Position numbers and translations under genes: made by a program. A stretch of DNA of 64,000 nucleotides from CAZWAP01 sp964632005 (GTDB lineage Bacteria > Planctomycetota > Phycisphaerae > Sedimentisphaerales > Anaerobacaceae), in assembly GCA_964632005.1 (NCBI GenBank), contig CAZWAP010000002.1, forward strand, positions 56,045 through 120,044. Reading direction: 5' to 3'. The stretch's first letter is position 1. The number at the start of each line of letters is the position of its first letter. Below the pieces are notes generated by a model that ran no database searches, was not told where the DNA came from, and saw nothing but the letters and a program-made list of their open reading frames with translations. Positions 18,183 through 28,670 of this stretch are shown in pieces.

Positions 18183-19943
18183 ATGGGCCTTGAAGCATTG
18201 GACTGGATCGCAATCGCTACCTACTTCGCTCTAATCCTCGCAGTGGCATGGTGGGTGATCCTCAGGGCCAGGGACACCGCTGACGATTACTTTCTGGCCG
18301 GGAGAAATCTCGGATGGTGGGTCGTTGGAGCCTCCATCTTTGCCTCAAACATCGGCTCAGAGCACCTCGTCGGGCTTGCGGGCTCCGGCTGCACCGACGG
18401 GGTCGCAATGGCACATTACGAGCTCCACGCCTGGTGCCTGCTCGTTCTGGCGTGGGTGTTCGTGCCCTTTTATGCCAGGAGCAAGGTCTTCACGATGCCG
18501 GAATTCCTCGAACGCAGGTTCTCTGCTTCCAGCCGATGGGTCCTCTCGCTCATCTCGCTGGTCGGTTACGTCCTCACCAAGATAGCGGTCGGCGTCTTTG
18601 CAGGCGGCGTGGTCTTCCGCACCCTGCTGCCCGAGCTGCAAATCGATCTGGGATTCGCTGTTATGGACAGTTTCTGGGTCGGCTCGTTTCTGGTAATCAT
18701 TCTGACCGGGGTCTACACCGTCTTAGGCGGACTCAGAGCCGTGGTCTATACCGACGCCCTGCAGACAGTCGTGCTGGTGGTCGGCTCGGCCCTGGTTACT
18801 TTTTTCGGCCTTAGAACACTGGGCGGGTGGGGCCAACTCCGGCAGGTCTGCGGTTCAGAAATGTTCAACCTCTGGAAGCCCCTGATCCCCAATGGAATGG
18901 AGGGGACCTGGCAACCCGTCATCAGCGAGACGAAAATCGCCTGGTATTTCAACGGCAATTACCCCTGGCTGGGAATGCTTTTCTGTGCCCCCATCATCGG
19001 ACTGTGGTATTGGTGCACCGACCAGTACATCGTTCAACGGGCCCTCGGGGCCCCCAACGAACGCGAGGCCCGGCGAGGCAGCATCTGGGCGGCATTCCTG
19101 AAACTCCTGCCGGTGTTCATATTCATCATCCCGGGTATGATATGCTTTGCATTGGCCACGAGCGGCAGGGTCGCCGAACTCCGTGAAGCCCTGTACACCG
19201 GCGGTGTACTCGATAACGAGAAATCCCAGGCCGCCTTTCCCTTGCTCGTCAAGCACGTCCTGCCGGCGGGAGTGCGGGGCCTGGTCGTGGCCGGCTTACT
19301 GGCCGCCCTGATGAGCTCTCTGTCGAGTGTCTTCAATGCCTCCTCGACCCTGTTCACCATGGACTTCTATTCAAAGCTCAGGCCGGGCGTCTCCCAGCAC
19401 AGGCTGGTCTGGATCGGCAGGATCGCCACCATGGTTATGGTGCTTATCGGCCTGCTCTGGGTCCCCGTTATCCAGGGCGCACGCGGCCTGTACCACTACC
19501 TCCAGAGTGTTCAGGGATACCTGGCCCCGCCCATCTTCGTGGTCTTCTTCCTGGGCATATTCAGCAAGCGTCTGAACGCCAAGGGGTGCCTGGCCGCACT
19601 AATCGTCGGTTTCCTGTTGGGTGTTTTTCGGCTGGCCGTCGATACGCCTGTCAAGCTCAGCGAAGGGTTCCAGTACCAGCAAGGCTCTTTCCTGTGGATG
19701 GTGAGCAACATCTACTTCCAGTACTACAGCGTTTTTATTTTTATCGTCTGCGTGGTGGTAATGGTAGTGGTCAGTCTGTGCACCGCCGCCCCGGTCTATG
19801 AGCGGATCAGCGGTCTGACGTACGGCACGGTCAGCGACGAGCATCGGCGGCTGTCGCGAAGCAGCTGGGACTGGCGTGACCTGGCCGCATCCGCAGCGGT
19901 GCTGGCTGTAATCCTGGCCGCCTACCTCTACTTCAGGGGTTGA
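18183..19943 (+). CDS. Sodium:solute symporter (SSS family, SGLT-like)
   Basis: This 586-residue polytopic protein has about 13-14 membrane helices. Family marks include ADDYFLAGRNLGWWVVGASI near residue 33-52, the ASNIGSEHLVGLAGSG helix that forms part of the substrate and Na+ site, YTVLGGLRAVVYTDALQTVV near 180, and ALMSSLSSVFNASSTLFTMD near 378. These place it with sodium/sugar symporters such as Vibrio SGLT. The likely role is Na+-driven uptake of a sugar or sugar derivative. Substrate cannot be read from the sequence, but glycan-related genes lie further on. GAAAGGTGA precedes the start. Confidence 0.93.
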   Translation: MGLEALDWIAIATYFALILAVAWWVILRARDTADDYFLAGRNLGWWVVGASIFASNIGSEHLVGLAGSGCTDGVAMAHYELHAWCLLVLAWVFVPFYARSKVFTMPEFLERRFSASSRWVLSLISLVGYVLTKIAVGVFAGGVVFRTLLPELQIDLGFAVMDSFWVGSFLVIILTGVYTVLGGLRAVVYTDALQTVVLVVGSALVTFFGLRTLGGWGQLRQVCGSEMFNLWKPLIPNGMEGTWQPVISETKIAWYFNGNYPWLGMLFCAPIIGLWYWCTDQYIVQRALGAPNEREARRGSIWAAFLKLLPVFIFIIPGMICFALATSGRVAELREALYTGGVLDNEKSQAAFPLLVKHVLPAGVRGLVVAGLLAALMSSLSSVFNASSTLFTMDFYSKLRPGVSQHRLVWIGRIATMVMVLIGLLWVPVIQGARGLYHYLQSVQGYLAPPIFVVFFLGIFSKRLNAKGCLAALIVGFLLGVFRLAVDTPVKLSEGFQYQQGSFLWMVSNIYFQYYSVFIFIVCVVVMVVVSLCTAAPVYERISGLTYGTVSDEHRRLSRSSWDWRDLAASAAVLAVILAAYLYFRG

Positions 19944-20291
19944 ATCTCCGCATTTATAGGTACATACCGCCAGCCAGGCGGTTGTAATCCCCGGCCGGGG
20001 CCCGGCCAATTCCTGCAGGGCCACCAGGTACAACCGTTTATGCCCTGAAGATCGCTGCTTTAGGGCTGCATAGTGCTCGTATCTACACCCGGCTGACTCT
20101 TCGCAACAGCCGGGCACCGCAAGAGGTGCTTCCCTGCCAAATTGGCACAGTCCCCAAACCGCTGCCGGTGAGTAAGGCCTTACCAACTAAGAACTTATGA
20201 TTTTGGGACACTCCGGCACGGTGTTTGCTCTTCTTTGGTGTGTATTAAGAATACGGCTAATGCTATCGCCACGAAAGGCAAGGATTCTGTT
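19944..20291. other. Non-coding region upstream of clpB
   Basis: A 6-bp stem-loop (ACCGCC-agcca-GGCGGT, 19966-19982) follows the symporter stop but lacks a T-run. The rest is the clpB leader. I found neither a CIRCE operator nor a convincing heat-shock promoter. Confidence 0.4.
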
Positions 20292-22880
20292 ATGAAATTC
20301 GACAAATTCACGCTCAAGGCCCAGGAGGCACTGGCGACGGCCCAGCAGATCGTTATGGCCAAGTCGCATACGGTGCTGACGCCGCTGCACCTGCTCAGCG
20401 CGCTGTGCAGCGACGATACCGGTCTGGCCGTTATGATCCTCAAGAAAATCGGGGCCAATGTGGCTCGAATAAAGGATATGACCGAGGGCGAGCTTAATCG
20501 CCTGCCGCAGGGAACCTCTCCGGGCGGAGCGCAGCTTATGCCTGACCCGGCCCTGAGTCAGGTCGTCCTTGATGCCCAAAACCGGGCAGACAAAATGGGA
20601 GATGAATACCTCAGCGTAGAGCACCTGTTGATGTCGCTTGCCGCGGTCGACAGCGACGCAAAGGAAATCCTCAGCCTCAATTCCATCAGCCCCGAGCAGA
20701 TCGAAAAGGCCGTCAGGGAGATCCGCGGCGGCGAAAAGGTAACCGACCAGAGTCCCGAGGCGAAATACAAGGCTCTGGAGCGCTACGGCATCGACCTGCT
20801 TGAGCTGGCCCGAAAAGGAAAGCTCGATCCGGTGATCGGCCGGGACGAAGAAATCCGCCGGTGCATGCAGGTCTTGAACCGCCGGACAAAGAATAACCCC
20901 GTTCTCATCGGCGAACCGGGCGTCGGAAAAACCGCCATCGTCGAGGGCCTCGCCCAGCGAATCGTCGCCGGAGACGTGCCCGCGGGGCTCAAGAACAAGA
21001 GAATCATCGCCCTCGATATGGGCGCGCTGATAGCCGGCAGCAAATTCAGGGGTGAATTCGAGGATCGGCTCAAGGCCGTCCTGAAGGAAGTGGTAGCGGC
21101 CGAGGGACAAATCATTCTATTCATCGACGAACTTCACACCGTCGTGGGCGCCGGCCGGGCCGAGGGCGCAGTCGATGCAGGCAACCTACTCAAGCCCTCG
21201 CTCGCCCGGGGCGAGCTGCGCTGTATCGGTGCAACCACAATCGACGAATATCGCAAATACGTGGAAAAGGACGCGGCCCTTGAGCGGCGTTTCCAGCCGA
21301 TCCTGATCGACCCGCCCAGCGTAGAAGAGACAATCGCGATCCTCCGGGGTCTCAAGGACCGCTACGACACTCATCACAGCGTCCGGATTACCGACGCGGC
21401 CCTCGTCGCGGCGGCCACTCTGTCCAACCGCTACATTACCGATCGCTGGCTCCCCGACAAGGCGATAGACCTCATCGACGAAGCCGCGTCCAAGCTGCGG
21501 ATCGAAAACGACTCGCTGCCCGCTGAGCTCGACAGCATCCGCAGGAAAATCGTCCAGCTCCAGATCGAAAGGGAGGCATTGAAAAAGGAGTCGGACCAGG
21601 CAAGCAAGGAACGGCTCGAAAAGACCGAAAAGCAGCTTGAAGAGCTCCGGCAGCAGGACAAGGAACTCACCGCCCGCTGGGAGAGAGAAAAGGGCGAAAT
21701 AGACCAGATAAAGCGTCTGAAGCAGGAACTCGAAGAAGCCCAAACCCGCTTCGAGGAGGCCCAGCGTAGAGGCGAGCTCGAGACGGCCGCGCGCCTGAAG
21801 TACGAGACAATAGCAAACCTGAAGAAGGAGCTTGAACAAAAAGAGGCCGAGCTTGCCCAGTCAGGCAACGGCAAGATCATACAAAACGAGGTTACCGAAG
21901 AGCACGTCGCGCAGGTTGTCTCGAAGTGGACGGGAATACCGGTTGCCAGGTTGCTCAGCGGCGAGCGCGAACGCCTGATGAAGATGGAGGAGCGCATACG
22001 GGAGCGCGTGGTCGGACAGGATGAGGCGGTCGAGGCCCTTTGCAATGCGGTCCGGCGGAGCCGGTCCGGCCTGGGCGACCCGAATCGGCCCATAGGAACA
22101 TTCCTGTTTTTAGGACCGACCGGCGTGGGCAAGACCGAGCTTTCGAAGGCCCTGGCCGACTTCCTCTTCAACGACCCGCACGCTATGGTGCGAATCGATA
22201 TGAGCGAGTTTATGGAGCAGCATTCGGTCGCACGCCTGATCGGCGCTCCGCCCGGATACGTCGGCTATGAAGAAGGCGGCCGGCTCACCGAGGCCGTTCG
22301 TCGAAAGCCGTACTCCGTAATCCTGCTCGACGAAATCGAGAAGGCGCACCCCGACGTTTTCAACGTTCTGCTCCAGGTCTTCGATGACGGCCGACTGACC
22401 GACGGCAAGGGGCGAACCGTCGATTTCAAGAACACCGTGATCATTATGACCAGCAATCTCGCCAGCCAGCAAATCCAGCAGCTAACCGAAGAATCCGGCG
22501 CCGACTGGGAGATCGAGGCGCACGTTAAGGACGTTCTAAAGCGGGTTTTCAAACCCGAGTTCCTGAACCGCATCGACGAGATAATAGTCTTCCACATGCT
22601 CACCAGGGAACACCTGCGGAGGATCGTGGACATCCAGTTGGGGTACCTCGCCGACCGCCTCAAGGCGCGCAACATCGAGCTCGAATTCACCGGCGCAGCA
22701 CGCGAGCAGCTTATGGACCAGGGCTATGACCCGGCCTATGGTGCAAGGCCGTTGAAGCGAACCATACAGCAGCAGGTCGAAAACCCCCTCGCCAAAGAAC
22801 TCCTGGCCGGCAAATTCGTCGATGGTGACAGAATCAAGGTCGATGCAAACGCGCACAAATTCACTTTTGAAAAGGTCTGA
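20292..22880 (+). CDS. clpB: ATP-dependent disaggregase ClpB
   Basis: This 862-residue protein starts MKFDKFTLKAQEALATAQQI, the typical ClpB N-domain opening. An upstream in-frame ATG at 20235 would add 19 atypical residues. Order: N-domain (1-145), AAA+ 1 with GEPGVGKT (about 207) and FIDELHTVVGAG, a coiled-coil middle domain (about 405-530, KKESDQASKERLEKTEKQLE), then AAA+ 2 with GPTGVGKT (about 608), GYVGYEEGGRLTEAVRR and ILLDEIEKAHPDVFN. The middle domain separates ClpB from ClpA and ClpC. With DnaK it rescues proteins from aggregates after stress. It is monocistronic here. Regulation cannot be read from the upstream sequence. Confidence 0.97.
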   Translation: MKFDKFTLKAQEALATAQQIVMAKSHTVLTPLHLLSALCSDDTGLAVMILKKIGANVARIKDMTEGELNRLPQGTSPGGAQLMPDPALSQVVLDAQNRADKMGDEYLSVEHLLMSLAAVDSDAKEILSLNSISPEQIEKAVREIRGGEKVTDQSPEAKYKALERYGIDLLELARKGKLDPVIGRDEEIRRCMQVLNRRTKNNPVLIGEPGVGKTAIVEGLAQRIVAGDVPAGLKNKRIIALDMGALIAGSKFRGEFEDRLKAVLKEVVAAEGQIILFIDELHTVVGAGRAEGAVDAGNLLKPSLARGELRCIGATTIDEYRKYVEKDAALERRFQPILIDPPSVEETIAILRGLKDRYDTHHSVRITDAALVAAATLSNRYITDRWLPDKAIDLIDEAASKLRIENDSLPAELDSIRRKIVQLQIEREALKKESDQASKERLEKTEKQLEELRQQDKELTARWEREKGEIDQIKRLKQELEEAQTRFEEAQRRGELETAARLKYETIANLKKELEQKEAELAQSGNGKIIQNEVTEEHVAQVVSKWTGIPVARLLSGERERLMKMEERIRERVVGQDEAVEALCNAVRRSRSGLGDPNRPIGTFLFLGPTGVGKTELSKALADFLFNDPHAMVRIDMSEFMEQHSVARLIGAPPGYVGYEEGGRLTEAVRRKPYSVILLDEIEKAHPDVFNVLLQVFDDGRLTDGKGRTVDFKNTVIIMTSNLASQQIQQLTEESGADWEIEAHVKDVLKRVFKPEFLNRIDEIIVFHMLTREHLRRIVDIQLGYLADRLKARNIELEFTGAAREQLMDQGYDPAYGARPLKRTIQQQVENPLAKELLAGKFVDGDRIKVDANAHKFTFEKV

Positions 22881-23135
22881 TGCACCCAAGCCAGGTTCCA
22901 GCCCTTGGCAAACAGGACAACCCGAGAATCCCAAGCATCCGTAGGGCGAAGATTATCCAGCGGTAGGACCCGGGGGCAACCAACCGGCCGAAACAGCGGA
23001 GCATACCTCAATTGCTGCCGGGCGTTGCTTTATCGCCCCCGGTTGTGTATCCTTGTATTCAAATCGAAGGAACCTGGCGATGGACCTTGTAAAAGGATAG
23101 AGGTGCAATAAACGCCTCGGCCCAAGGAAGTGCGT

Positions 23136-24590
23136 ATGGATATCAAAGCCGCGCTGAAATCCAGGCAGGCCAAGTGGATCACCACCGTCGTCATAATCCT
23201 GATAAATCTTCTGGGGTGGATTATCCCCGACAACGTCCCCTACCTGATCGCCCAGAACAGGGACATTCTGCTCGGCCGTTACAGTCTCGGCCACTTTACC
23301 ATACTTGTCATCCTCATCCCGGTCAGTTTTGCGTGGCTCTATCTGACCTGGGCCGACGAAAATAACGAAAAGGAACGCAGGTTCAAGGTCATCGCGGTAA
23401 CCATCTCCGTGCTGCTGTCTTTGATTATCACCGACATCGCCGCGCGGATTGTGCTGTCCAAGCGATACGTTGTCGAGGAAACCTACTTCCACCGCCCACC
23501 GAACACCGTCCATCAGGGTGTTTCACGCGACCTGCCCGAGAAGGCCTTCCTTTATCCGACGATACAGCCGGGTTACCCGGACATCGCGTACACGCTCACT
23601 ACCGACAAGCGCGGCTTCCGCAACAAGACCGACCTGGAGCGGTACGACATCGTGGTGCTGGGCGACTCCTTCGCCGAAGGCTCGCGTGTGACCGACGAGA
23701 AGACCTGGCCGGCACTGCTGGCGGAGAAAACGAAACTATCGGTGTACAACCTCGGGATGTCCGCAGGCCATCCCGGAACGTATCTCGAGACGCTCAAGAA
23801 GTTCGGCACGGAGCTGTCTCCTAAAACCGTCGTTTGCCTGATATACGAAGGCAACGACTTCCGCGACGACAACTTCCGCACCGAAGAGTCGGTGTCCGAT
23901 CGGCTGGAAGAGCTTTTCAAGACCTCTCCCGTGCGTAACGCCATCAAGAATTTTCTGATCCGCTGCTTTGGCTCGACGGCGCCCGCGCCGGGGACCTCGG
24001 CAGACCCGAACAAACCGGCTGCCAGCCGGAACGACGCCCAGCCAGACAAAGCGCTGAGCTGGCTGCCCGTGGCCGTCCCCGACGGACCGGAAGGCAAGTA
24101 CTACACCTTCAAGGTCAAGAGACTCCTCCAGCACTTCGTCACGAAAGAGGATTTTCTAAATGCCCAAGGCACAAAGAAGACGTTCGCCGCCCTACGCCAA
24201 ATCAAGGCGATATGCAGTAAGAGCGGCAGCCGACTGGTGATCGCCTACGCCCCGGACAAGCCCCACGTCCTGCTGCCCCTGATCAGCGAGACCGTCGGCG
24301 CCGACCAAATACGCGCCTTTATGGCGTTACGGCAAAGGAGACTGCCGCCGGCCAATAAACTGTTCCAGACCCTCTTGCCGCGTCTCGATGTCTGCGAGTC
24401 CGCCGTCCGCGAGTTCTGCCGGGCCGAATCGATCGACTTCGTCAGTCTCACCGAGCCCTTACGCCGCGCAACAGCCGAGGGAACCCAGACCTATTTCACC
24501 TATGATCAGCACTGGACACCGCGGGGCAACGAAATCGCCGCCGAAACCCTCGCTCGATACCTCCAGCACAGCGCCTCGTCTGGGCTCTGA
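23136..24590 (+). CDS. Membrane-anchored SGNH/AlgJ-like hydrolase or acyltransferase
   Basis: This 484-residue protein starts at an ATG preceded by AAGGAAG. Three N-terminal membrane helices (about 15-35, 53-70 and 83-105) lead to an extracytoplasmic domain. The SGNH blocks are visible: GDSFAEGSRV (nucleophile Ser), YEGNDFRDD (GND block), and YDQHWTPRGNEIAAE near the C-terminus. The last matches the D-x-H-W-T box of AlgJ/AlgX/DltD-like proteins. Such enzymes acetylate or deacetylate exported polysaccharides or act as esterases at the cell surface. No MBOAT partner is in view. The substrate is unknown. Confidence 0.78.
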   Translation: MDIKAALKSRQAKWITTVVIILINLLGWIIPDNVPYLIAQNRDILLGRYSLGHFTILVILIPVSFAWLYLTWADENNEKERRFKVIAVTISVLLSLIITDIAARIVLSKRYVVEETYFHRPPNTVHQGVSRDLPEKAFLYPTIQPGYPDIAYTLTTDKRGFRNKTDLERYDIVVLGDSFAEGSRVTDEKTWPALLAEKTKLSVYNLGMSAGHPGTYLETLKKFGTELSPKTVVCLIYEGNDFRDDNFRTEESVSDRLEELFKTSPVRNAIKNFLIRCFGSTAPAPGTSADPNKPAASRNDAQPDKALSWLPVAVPDGPEGKYYTFKVKRLLQHFVTKEDFLNAQGTKKTFAALRQIKAICSKSGSRLVIAYAPDKPHVLLPLISETVGADQIRAFMALRQRRLPPANKLFQTLLPRLDVCESAVREFCRAESIDFVSLTEPLRRATAEGTQTYFTYDQHWTPRGNEIAAETLARYLQHSASSGL

Positions 24591-24707
24591 AATGCGGGAA
24601 ATTCCTCTTGCACTTTCCCGCTCACAAGCCAGAATGAGTGGTACTGCAGGGTCATTATGATTCCTCGGCGAAAATAGACAGGCCGCATCATTCGAGGGGA
24701 ACAAAAA

Positions 24708-27700
24708 ATGAGCCAACCTACACCTTCAATCGCCGGCGCTGTGATTTTGACGCTTGTACCTTTTACGGCTTGCCGCCAGGCCAGTCTCGTCGAGTCTCCC
24801 GGGCCGAAGGAGACCGCCAAGTCCCAAGAGCTCAAGGCTCTCTTTCAAGATCCTCCACGCCGGTACAGCAGCGGCCCTTTATGGGTCTGGAACGATATGC
24901 TCACCGAAGAACAGATCACCTCAACGATGCAGGACCTCGCCCGGCAGAACGTAAAGCAGGTTTTCGTGCACCCCAGGCCCGGCCTTATGACCCCCTACCT
25001 CTCGGATCGCTGGTTCGAGCTGTGGCAGGTTGCTCTGGCCCAGGCCGAACGCCTCGATATGAACGTCTGGATCTACGATGAGAATTCCTACCCATCCGGC
25101 TTTGCAGGGGGCCTTGTACCGGAGCTGATGCCCCAATCGAGAGGAAAAGGCCTGGTCCTGACCCAACAAGACCACCCGCCTACCCGCCTTTCGGAAAATA
25201 TGGTCGCCGTCTATATGCCCGACAGTAATTGTTACTACGACGTTACAGACCGGATCAGAGCAGGACAAGAGATGCCCAAGGCCGACTACCTCGTCGCGTC
25301 GATCCGCTACGCAGGCACGTCCGGGTGGTACGGCGGCCGGTTCTACGTAAATCTCCTGGATAAGGGTGTGACCGAGAAGTTTCTTGATGTCACTATGACC
25401 GGGTACCTCAAGCACATTGGCGAGCAGTTCGGCAGGCGGGTCCCGGGGGTTTTTACCGACGAGCCGCATATAAGACCTGCCGGCGGCTTCCCCTGGGCCA
25501 GCGACCTGCCGGCCCTATTCCACAAACGCTGGGGCTACAACCTGCTCGACGTTCTGCCCTGCCTGCTTAAAGAGGTCGGCGACTACAAGAGAGTCCGTCA
25601 CAACTATTACCAGCTCCTCCTGGAGCTCTTCATCGAGCGCTGGGGCAAACCGTACTACGAATTCTGCAACCGGCACCACCTCGAATTCACCGGCCACTAC
25701 TGGGAACACGAGTGGCCCAACTGCCTCAGGTCGCCCGACAATATGGCGATGTATGCCTGGCACCAGCGACCTGCAATCGACACGCTGATGAATCGGTACA
25801 GCGAAGACACGCACGCACAGTTCGGCAACGTCCGCGCGGTCAAGGAGCTCTCGAGCGTCGCCAACCAACTGGGCCGTAAACGCACCCTCTGCGAGGCATA
25901 CGGGGCGGGCGGCTGGGACCTCCGCTTTGAAGACGCCAAGCGGATCGGAGACTGGCTCTATGCCCTCGGTGTTAACACTCTCAACCAACATCTTTCCTAC
26001 ATTACCATACGCGGCGCACGAAAACGCGACCATCCGCAATCATTCTCCTACCATGAGCCCTGGTGGCAAGACTACCATGTGCTGGCTTCGTACTTCAGCA
26101 GGCTCTCGGCGGCGCTTTCCGCCGGCCGTCAGATAAATTCGATCCTCCTGATCGAGCCCACCACCACCGCCTGGATGTACCAGGTTGACCCTTCCGCCGC
26201 AGGCCACCTCAAGAAAATCGGCGACGAATTCCAGAGCCTCGTCGTCCGCCTGGCCAAGAAGCAGGTCGAGTTTGACCTCGGCAGCGAATATATAATTGGC
26301 CGGTGGGGATCCGCAGGCAGACGGTCTTTCGAAATCGGACGCCGGTCTTACAGGACGGTTATCCTTCCGGCACTTACAGAAAACCTCAACAGCAAGACCG
26401 CCAGGCTTCTCGAAGCTTACGCAAGAAGCGGCGGCAAGGTCATCTGTTGCGGCCCGCCGCCGAGCCTCGTAGACGGCCGGCCGTCCGAGCTGCTCTTAAA
26501 GGCCGCCCGGTATCCATCCTGGCGCCGGGTCGATGCGGCCGAAGTGCCGGCTGTGCTGCCGAACCCGCCGGACGGCTTCCTCATCCTTCAGAACGATCCC
26601 AACCAGGGAATCCTGCTGCACAATCGCCGAAAGCTCAAAGATGGCAACCTGCTCTTCGCCGTGAACACGAGCATCGAGGCGGGCTGCTCGGCCACCGTTG
26701 TTTGCCCGGCCAAGAGCGCTCAACTCTGGGACCCCGAAACAGGCAACATCTTGCCCTATCCGTTCAAGGCCAGCTCAACAGGCATCACGCTTACTTTCGA
26801 GCTGCAGCCCTGCGGCAGCATCCTGCTGTTCCTGTCAGACAGGCCGCAAAACACCCCACCCCCCGAAGCTGCCGCAGGCGAATCGGTCATCCCGGCGACC
26901 GGGAACCTCGCGATCACGCGTATCGCGCAGAATGTCCTGACCCTCGATTACGTCGATATCACCGCCGGCGGAGAAAGCAAGCAAAACATCTACTGCTACC
27001 GCGCAAATCAATTCGCCTTCCAGAAAAACGGCATGGCCGTGAATCCCTGGGATTCCTCCGTCCAGTTTCGCGACGAGCTGATCAGCAGGCAGTTCCCTGC
27101 CGATAGCGGATTTGAAGCAACCTATCACTTCTCCATAGAGGGCAGCGTCCCCGATCCCCTTTACATAGTCATCGAGCGCCCCGACCTCTACGAGATCACC
27201 TGCAATGGCACGCCCGTCTCGGCGAAGAAAGGCTCGTGGTGGCTGGACAAGGCCTTCGGCAAAATCGAGATCACCAAATCAGCCAAGACCGGCCTGAACG
27301 CCGTCACGATAAAGGCCTGCCCGATGACGATATACCATGAGCTCGAGCCTGCCTACGTCTTGGGCGACTTCGCACTCAAACCCACCGACTCCGGCTATGT
27401 CATCGCCCCTGATGTGCCCCTGAGAGTCGGCCCCTGGAACAAGCAGGGCCACCCGTTCTATGCGGCCGGCGTCTCGTACACCCAGAGATTCAGCCTTGCC
27501 CAACCGACCGGCAGGTATTACGTGCGTCTGCCCAAGTGGTACGGCAGCGTCGCAAGAGTTACCGTCAACGGAAAGCCGGCCGGGCACATCTACCACCAGC
27601 CCTGGCAGTGCGAGGTTACCGGGTACATCCGTCCCGGAACGAACACCATCGAGGTCGTCGCCGTCGGCACACTCAAGAACACGCTCGGCCCGCACCACGG

Positions 27701-27830
27701 CAATCCCCCCCTCGGCTCAGCGTGGCCGGCGGCGTTCAGAAGAGGCCCCGAACAAGGACCACCCCCGGGCCAGAAGTACCACACCGTCGGCTACGGCCTA
27801 TTTGAGGCGTTTGAGCTTGTCAACCGCTGA
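24708..27830 (+). CDS. GH106-like glycoside hydrolase, probable lipoprotein
   Basis: This 1040-residue protein begins with a hydrophobic leader ending VPFTAC, a possible non-standard lipobox with Cys at 22. The body follows the alpha-L-rhamnosidase GH106 pattern: SGPLWVWNDMLTEEQITSTM, then the barrel strands VKQVFVHPRPGLMTPYLSDR and NVWIYDENSYPSG, VFTDEPHIRPAG, and FTGHYWEHEWPN. Glu and Asp residues at these strand ends are likely catalytic. C-terminal beta-sandwich regions (about 730-1030) include galactose-binding-like strands such as YVRLPKWYGSVARVTVNGKP. It probably trims rhamnose-containing or related polysaccharides outside the cytoplasm. Exact specificity is unknown. A good ribosome site (GAGGGGA) supports the start. 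Confidence 0.82.
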   Translation: MSQPTPSIAGAVILTLVPFTACRQASLVESPGPKETAKSQELKALFQDPPRRYSSGPLWVWNDMLTEEQITSTMQDLARQNVKQVFVHPRPGLMTPYLSDRWFELWQVALAQAERLDMNVWIYDENSYPSGFAGGLVPELMPQSRGKGLVLTQQDHPPTRLSENMVAVYMPDSNCYYDVTDRIRAGQEMPKADYLVASIRYAGTSGWYGGRFYVNLLDKGVTEKFLDVTMTGYLKHIGEQFGRRVPGVFTDEPHIRPAGGFPWASDLPALFHKRWGYNLLDVLPCLLKEVGDYKRVRHNYYQLLLELFIERWGKPYYEFCNRHHLEFTGHYWEHEWPNCLRSPDNMAMYAWHQRPAIDTLMNRYSEDTHAQFGNVRAVKELSSVANQLGRKRTLCEAYGAGGWDLRFEDAKRIGDWLYALGVNTLNQHLSYITIRGARKRDHPQSFSYHEPWWQDYHVLASYFSRLSAALSAGRQINSILLIEPTTTAWMYQVDPSAAGHLKKIGDEFQSLVVRLAKKQVEFDLGSEYIIGRWGSAGRRSFEIGRRSYRTVILPALTENLNSKTARLLEAYARSGGKVICCGPPPSLVDGRPSELLLKAARYPSWRRVDAAEVPAVLPNPPDGFLILQNDPNQGILLHNRRKLKDGNLLFAVNTSIEAGCSATVVCPAKSAQLWDPETGNILPYPFKASSTGITLTFELQPCGSILLFLSDRPQNTPPPEAAAGESVIPATGNLAITRIAQNVLTLDYVDITAGGESKQNIYCYRANQFAFQKNGMAVNPWDSSVQFRDELISRQFPADSGFEATYHFSIEGSVPDPLYIVIERPDLYEITCNGTPVSAKKGSWWLDKAFGKIEITKSAKTGLNAVTIKACPMTIYHELEPAYVLGDFALKPTDSGYVIAPDVPLRVGPWNKQGHPFYAAGVSYTQRFSLAQPTGRYYVRLPKWYGSVARVTVNGKPAGHIYHQPWQCEVTGYIRPGTNTIEVVAVGTLKNTLGPHHGNPPLGSAWPAAFRRGPEQGPPPGQKYHTVGYGLFEAFELVNR

Positions 27831-27905
27831 CCGGGAGCCGCTAATCGTGTACCGCAAGCGCACACAGCAGGCCGTTCCTCGGCCGGCCTTAGCCCAGCTC
27901 CTTTT

Positions 27906-28670
27906 TCAGAGGTTCATCAATATCCCTCGGTCGCTCAGATACTGCTTTATCTGCCTGATGCTGTAATTGCCGAAGTGCGTTATCGAGGCCATCAAAACGG
28001 CGTCCGCGTGCCCGTCCACTATGGCATCGTATAGATGCTCGAGCTTGCCCGCCCCACCGGATGCTATTACGGGTATATTGACCGCGTCGCTTACAGCCCT
28101 GTTCAACTCGTTGTCGTAGCCAGCCCTGGTGCCGTCCGCATCCATACTCGTAAGCAATATCTCGCCGGCCCCAAGCCGTTCCCCGCGAGCCGCCCAGTCC
28201 ACCACGTCGATATCCGTAGGCTCGGTACCAGCCTTGACGCACACCTGCCACCTGCCGGCGCGCTCGCCGGACCGCCTGGCATCTATCGCCAGGACAACGC
28301 ACTGGCTACCGAACCGCATGGCCGCATCGGATATGAGCTGCGGGTTGCGAACCGCCGCCGTATTCACCGAGACCTTCTCGGCCCCGCTACGCAGGAGCGC
28401 GTCCATCTGCTCAACCGTGCTTATCCCGCCACCCACGGTAAACGGTATAAAGACGTTCTCCGCCACCTTCTCGACCATCTCGACCATCGTCTTGCGGGAG
28501 CGAATCGTCGCGGTAATATCCAGGAAAACCAGCTCATCCGCCCCCTCATCGCTGTACCGCGCACCAAGTTCGACGGGGTCCCCGGCGTCGCGAAGATTCA
28601 GGAAATTCACACCCTTGACGACGCGGTTATCTTTAACGTCGAGACAGGGAATGATTCTCTTGGTCAGCAC
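27906..28670 (-). CDS. hisF: Imidazole glycerol phosphate synthase, cyclase subunit HisF
   Basis: This 254-residue (beta/alpha)8 barrel opens with MLTKRIIPCLDVKDNRVVKG and has the phosphate-binding stretches PFTVGGGIS and VIASGGAGKLEHL. Acid-base residues Asp11 (CLDVKD) and the Asp in AIDARR are kept. With HisH it converts PRFAR and glutamine-derived ammonia to IGP and AICAR in histidine synthesis; AICAR is then used by PurH (gene at 60.5 kb). It overlaps hisH by seven bases. No other his genes are in the window. Confidence 0.97.
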   Translation of the reverse strand: MLTKRIIPCLDVKDNRVVKGVNFLNLRDAGDPVELGARYSDEGADELVFLDITATIRSRKTMVEMVEKVAENVFIPFTVGGGISTVEQMDALLRSGAEKVSVNTAAVRNPQLISDAAMRFGSQCVVLAIDARRSGERAGRWQVCVKAGTEPTDIDVVDWAARGERLGAGEILLTSMDADGTRAGYDNELNRAVSDAVNIPVIASGGAGKLEHLYDAIVDGHADAVLMASITHFGNYSIRQIKQYLSDRGILMNL